Assembly (NCBI RefSeq): GCF_039555335.1
Contig: NC_092629.1
Location: forward strand, 3,615,912-3,679,911
Direction of reading: 5' to 3'
From: Amphiura filiformis
Taxonomy: Eukaryota > Echinodermata > Ophiuroidea > Amphilepidida > Amphiuridae
Length of the DNA: 64,000 bases
Each line of letters starts with the position of its first letter. The stretch's first letter is position 1. Shown here in pieces: positions 60,536-64,000 of this stretch. The notes under the pieces were generated by a model. That model was not told where the DNA came from, did no database searches, and saw only the letters and a list, made by a program, of their open reading frames with translations. Position numbers and translations under genes: made by a program.

Positions 60536-63500
60536 TGTGTTAATTCCATCATCAGCAATCCATCGTTTTGTATCCAAAGGAGAAAGTGAAATTTTATTTA
60601 AATGATGCCCATATATTTGATGATTTTCACTTCTTAACATGTTCATTCCGTGTCGGAAGATTGTTTGATTAAGCAGTGCTTCTTTGTAGTTTTCATGATT
60701 TATATTTTTTTTCACAACACATTTTTTTACACCTTTTGCCTTCCGAATGTTTCCATCATCTTTTACGATAGAATACATTTTGGTCTTAATCCAACATATT
60801 CAAAAATTGGTTTACCTGCGCACTCGTCTTTCATTTTTCCAAGCACTTTTTTTTATTTTCAGTGCTATGTAAATAATGATCTTGGGGATAGTCGTTAGTG
60901 TCATAAAGATTCATGTGTTGTGCCATATCTTTGTACACGTCTTCAGTTTGTATGTGCATTAACAATGAATCGGTATCGGTGTAAAGTAAATTTACTCTAT
61001 TGCCATATTGTTTTTTCATTTCATTGTAGTAGAAATCATACATTAATAATTTGCTCAAATCAAGAATAGACATGCCTACGTACACAGGTCGATTAAGATA
61101 CAATTTACTTTTATACATGTGCAGTGCTGCTAAATCATTGTCAAATATTTTTTGTCTTGCAAATGATGGTTGTGCAATTAATTTTCTTAGCTTTGTTTCC
61201 TCAGATGAGCGCACTAGTTTAACATCAACGCGTTTGCGTAAGTTTTCCATTGTTTTGCCAAACAGAGAGTTGTTCATTAATTTATACAAATCAAGTCATT
61301 TGTTGCTTGTTTTCTTAGTTCAGTGTTCATTCGGATGTAAGGTTCCATCCATGGTTTTTGGTCAAATTGCAACGCTCTATGTACATATGTTAATTTCATT
61401 CCTAACGATAAGTATAATTGTAAGTTTCTGTAGTGTACGATGTATTTTGTTTTGTTTCTTAGATTGGGCACAAGTTTTTTAATCTTTGTTAATTCTTGAT
61501 TGCCTAACAAATTCTTCTGATAAGGAGATAGCCATTCATCTTGGACTTCTAAACTTTCTGGGGCCAGAGGATAATCATTATGCATGTCGTGTATTTCAGG
61601 TGGATATTCTAAATCAACTTCTAAAATATATCCTTTATCAGCATTTGGAGGATGATTTATTATTTCTTGAATTTGTGCCCAGTTTTGAAGTTGCATCCAT
61701 GTAAACTTTCCTTCAGTCTTCAGTCTTCAGTCTTCAGTGGTTATACTCCTCTTACAGTCTTGTAGACTAAACTAGGAGTGGTGGTGGCCAATGACCTATC
61801 AGCCGGTGCGGTGAAACTCAAGGTGCCACAAACGAAATCACGAAGTGCCAAAAAGTGGAGAAGTATATACAAAGTGCTGGTGCTGGTGCTACAATAGATT
61901 GGTTTAAAGACATCCTATGGGCAAAGATTGACTCATTGCCCACCCATAAAGATTATTTGCATCCAAGTACATTATATGACTTGGGTTTTCATTGGTATTA
62001 AAATTTGGAGTAAGTATATTATTTGCTCTTGCAATACGCTTTGAAACCATACTAATTCCTCCTCTTAAACCTTTTTCAATAAACAAATGCATGTCGTAGT
62101 CGGTAAGTAATTCTAGCTGAATTTCAGTTTTCTTGAGTAATGCATCCCAGCTTAAACCTGGAGATGTGAAATAATGTGCAGGATCTAACTCATATTGTTT
62201 GAGACAAGTTGTTCTAAAATTTTCAAACACGTCAGCTAAAAGAAACACATCTGTCCTGAGATAAAGATCATGGTAATCGGCTAGCGTCTGACATCCAAAA
62301 GTTCGCCATACATTCTGAGCATGCTCATAGTCATTTGCAGAAACACTTTCATCTGTTAGTGAACTATAAAAATCATCAATATCTGGCAGTTGTGTTTCTT
62401 GAAAGTGCTCCCAACTATCCATGTATTCATAGGGGTAAATTCCTTTTCTAAGAAGCAGTGCACGTTTTATTTGATCAGGTTCAAATTTGGTTGTAATGTG
62501 AAAGTCTTCTGGTTTGTTTGCTTTGACTAATTTATCAAGTGATGCAAGAAGAAACTGGGCACTGTCAATAAAGCATAGCTGACGTAATGAAAAAGAAATA
62601 TAACGTTCTAAATTTTGAGGAATAATTTTAATGTTGCCATCTACTTTGCTTATGGCTTGCATGATTAAATGGGCGTCGTATCCTTTAAGATTGTGAAACA
62701 CAACTGGAATAACAGTTGTTTCTGGTTTTAATCCTAATTTTAAATTACACACGTAATGTGCTGCACCGCGGAACTTACCTGTTAGATGACAGTGATCTCG
62801 TACTTTATCTAAGTAAGGCTTGTTGGTTTTTTTTATTTTGTTTTATTGTCATACGGTTTTTACAAATATAACAATGAGTTGTATTATTATAATTATTCCA
62901 GTCTTTAGTCATGTTTATAGGAAGTTGGGTTTTTAAAAATTCCTTTATTTCATTTCCTGTTTGCCCAAGACATTGCAAAAATACTTCAGCTGCATTAGGT
63001 CCTCTGTATGTAATTGGTTCCCACGTTTGTCCATCAGATCGTACAACGATATAAGTGAAACCGCACGGCACATGTATTTGTGTTTTCTGAGTGCTGCTTT
63101 TGTCAGGATCTAATGCAGGGCCTTCAATTTTATTAATAATGGATTCAAAATCAGCATAGATTACAAATGGTGCTTTCATTTGCTTGTGCCAGTTTTCAAA
63201 TTTTAATATTGATTTTTCAGGTTTTGGCATTTCAATTCGAAGCGCTCTTTCTCCATTTCCTTGGCATTCGGGTTTATGATCTTCTAAAAGATCAGCACGT
63301 GTATAACCATGAAGACATCGTTCACAAAAGTATTTTCGATGCGGGTCTTTTGTTTGATCATTTAAAAGACGATTCAAATCTTTTATCCAAGTGTAGTGTG
63401 TACGAATGCCATGCTTTTTATTTTGCTCAATAATCATCAAATTAATACGGGGAATATGAAAAGGTTGTTTGCTTAACTGATGTACTATTACACATCCTTT

Positions 63501-63970
63501 CCAGCCAAAAACATTAATTGCAAGATTATTCATTTTTTCTACAAGATGCATTTGGTTAATAGGCGTTGGGGTGTCAATACTTGTAAAATTCAAGTTGTCT
63601 TCAGTAGGGTATTTTCCAGGTCGGTCAGAATGATCTTGTGCAGGAAATAACGCACTACGAAGAGACCAGCGTAAACAATTATCATCTTTATTCTTAACAT
63701 TAATAATTGCGTGTTTATTTTTTAAGGCTGGTGGTAAATCAATATATGAACCACCGCGAAGAGGTTGGTAATTTGCAATATTGATCCACAAATTTTCAAC
63801 ACGCACAATAACCCAATTTGAACCATTTTTAACCCACTTCTCAATTTTTTCTAAAATGCTAGCAAAAACAGTATCCATGTTTATTTCATTTTCATTTATA
63901 ATAGGAATTTGCTCATGATAAAATGTTGGGTATCATATATTACATCACCGTAATTATATTTAGACATCAT
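60503..63970 (-). pseudogene. Protein-primed family B DNA polymerase (broken)
   Basis: The gene reads from about 63967-63970 down to 60503, about 1,050 residues over six frames. Part 1 (63878-62805) has LPPALKNKHAIINV, a C2H2 finger (CERCLHGY, H-x4-C) and the exonuclease I motif IYADFES. Part 2 (62752-61904) has exonuclease II FHNLKGYDAHL, exonuclease III YLRTDVFLLADVF and polymerase motif A YLDANNLYGWAM. Part 3 (61696-61277) and part 4 (61289-60831) have motif B KLMNNSLFGKT and the catalytic motif C YTDTDS. The end has GLRPKMYSI and an SPLDTKRW tail. It replicates the element from a terminal protein. Breaks are frameshifts near 63925, 62815, 61285 and 60848 and a 0.2-kb insertion at 61709-61912. 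Confidence 0.9.
61709..61912 (-). mobile_element. SINE-like insertion in the polymerase gene
   Basis: About 204 bp of non-coding DNA interrupt the gene just after motif A. On the minus strand the insert ends in four ACTGAAG heptamers, a tail type seen in some SINEs. No tRNA A/B boxes are clear and no target duplication was resolved, so the class is uncertain. Confidence 0.55.
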
Positions 63971-64000
63971 TATTCTAAAGCCTAACTGAAATTTTAACGA
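63971..64000. other. Right edge of window, Polinton end not reached
   Basis: Thirty bases upstream of the polymerase start. The terminal inverted repeat expected here lies outside the window. Confidence 0.5.

Larger units (their letters stand above)
47370..64000. mobile_element. Polinton/Maverick virus-like element (right end outside window)
   Basis: Hallmarks are a family B DNA polymerase of the protein-primed type, an rve integrase with the Polinton C-terminal domain, an A32-like packaging ATPase, jelly-roll capsid candidates, a fibre-like protein and several small membrane proteins. Genes are densely packed with spacers of 15-90 bp and no introns. Strand switches occur at 49.6, 51.0, 58.16, 59.6 and 60.5 kb. 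More than 16.6 kb is visible, within the usual 15-20 kb. The copy carries two MITEs, a foldback mariner and a SINE-like insertion. No adenain-type protease was recognised; it may be lost, too diverged or beyond 64000. The left border is approximate. Confidence 0.85.

Overview
The window is animal nuclear DNA, most likely from a marine deuterostome invertebrate (an echinoderm or close relative). The evidence is split genes with GT-AG introns, many copies of the TAGGCCTA word common in ambulacrarian genomes, Penelope-like retroelements, a tRNA-derived SINE and many hAT, mariner and TTAA-type MITEs. There is no bacterial or organellar signal. The organism call is an inference.

Layout. (1) 1-10.5 kb holds no convincing host exon. 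It contains a 1.76-kb foldback transposon, a palindromic Penelope-type end, a 0.53-kb MITE and a decayed Penelope-like element (6156-8764) with its own hAT MITE. (2) 10.5-25.4 kb carries ten plus-strand exons of one single-pass membrane receptor: Calx-beta-like domain, two EGF domains, linker, fibronectin III domain, a third EGF, Thr/Pro stalk, membrane helix and a tyrosine-rich tail with an ITAM-like pair. The exons join in a consistent phase. Its 5' exons lie outside the window or were not recognised. (3) 25.4-32 kb is mostly repeats. (4) 32-46.9 kb carries two minus-strand paralogues, each with two recognisable exons, of a 3CxxC (ZAR1/RTP-like) zinc-finger protein ending in a membrane anchor. 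One has acquired an in-frame 42-bp minisatellite coding a 14-residue repeat. The introns are full of transposons.

(5) From about 47.4 kb to the right edge lies most of a Polinton/Maverick virus-like element. It has a protein-primed family B DNA polymerase, an rve integrase, an A32-type packaging ATPase, a likely double-jelly-roll major capsid protein, a likely penton protein, a fibre-like attachment protein and a group of small membrane or virion-like proteins. It also has a protein I read as a VLTF3-type late transcription factor. Almost every start codon sits directly after a TATATA-like box, including two divergent gene pairs sharing spacers of 24 and 21 bp. I propose the transcription factor and the boxes form one late-expression system. 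The copy is damaged by frameshifts (many in homopolymers, so some may be sequence errors), a nonsense codon, integrase deletions and four later insertions. Its right end is beyond the window and I could not prove its left end. No adenovirus-type protease was recognised.
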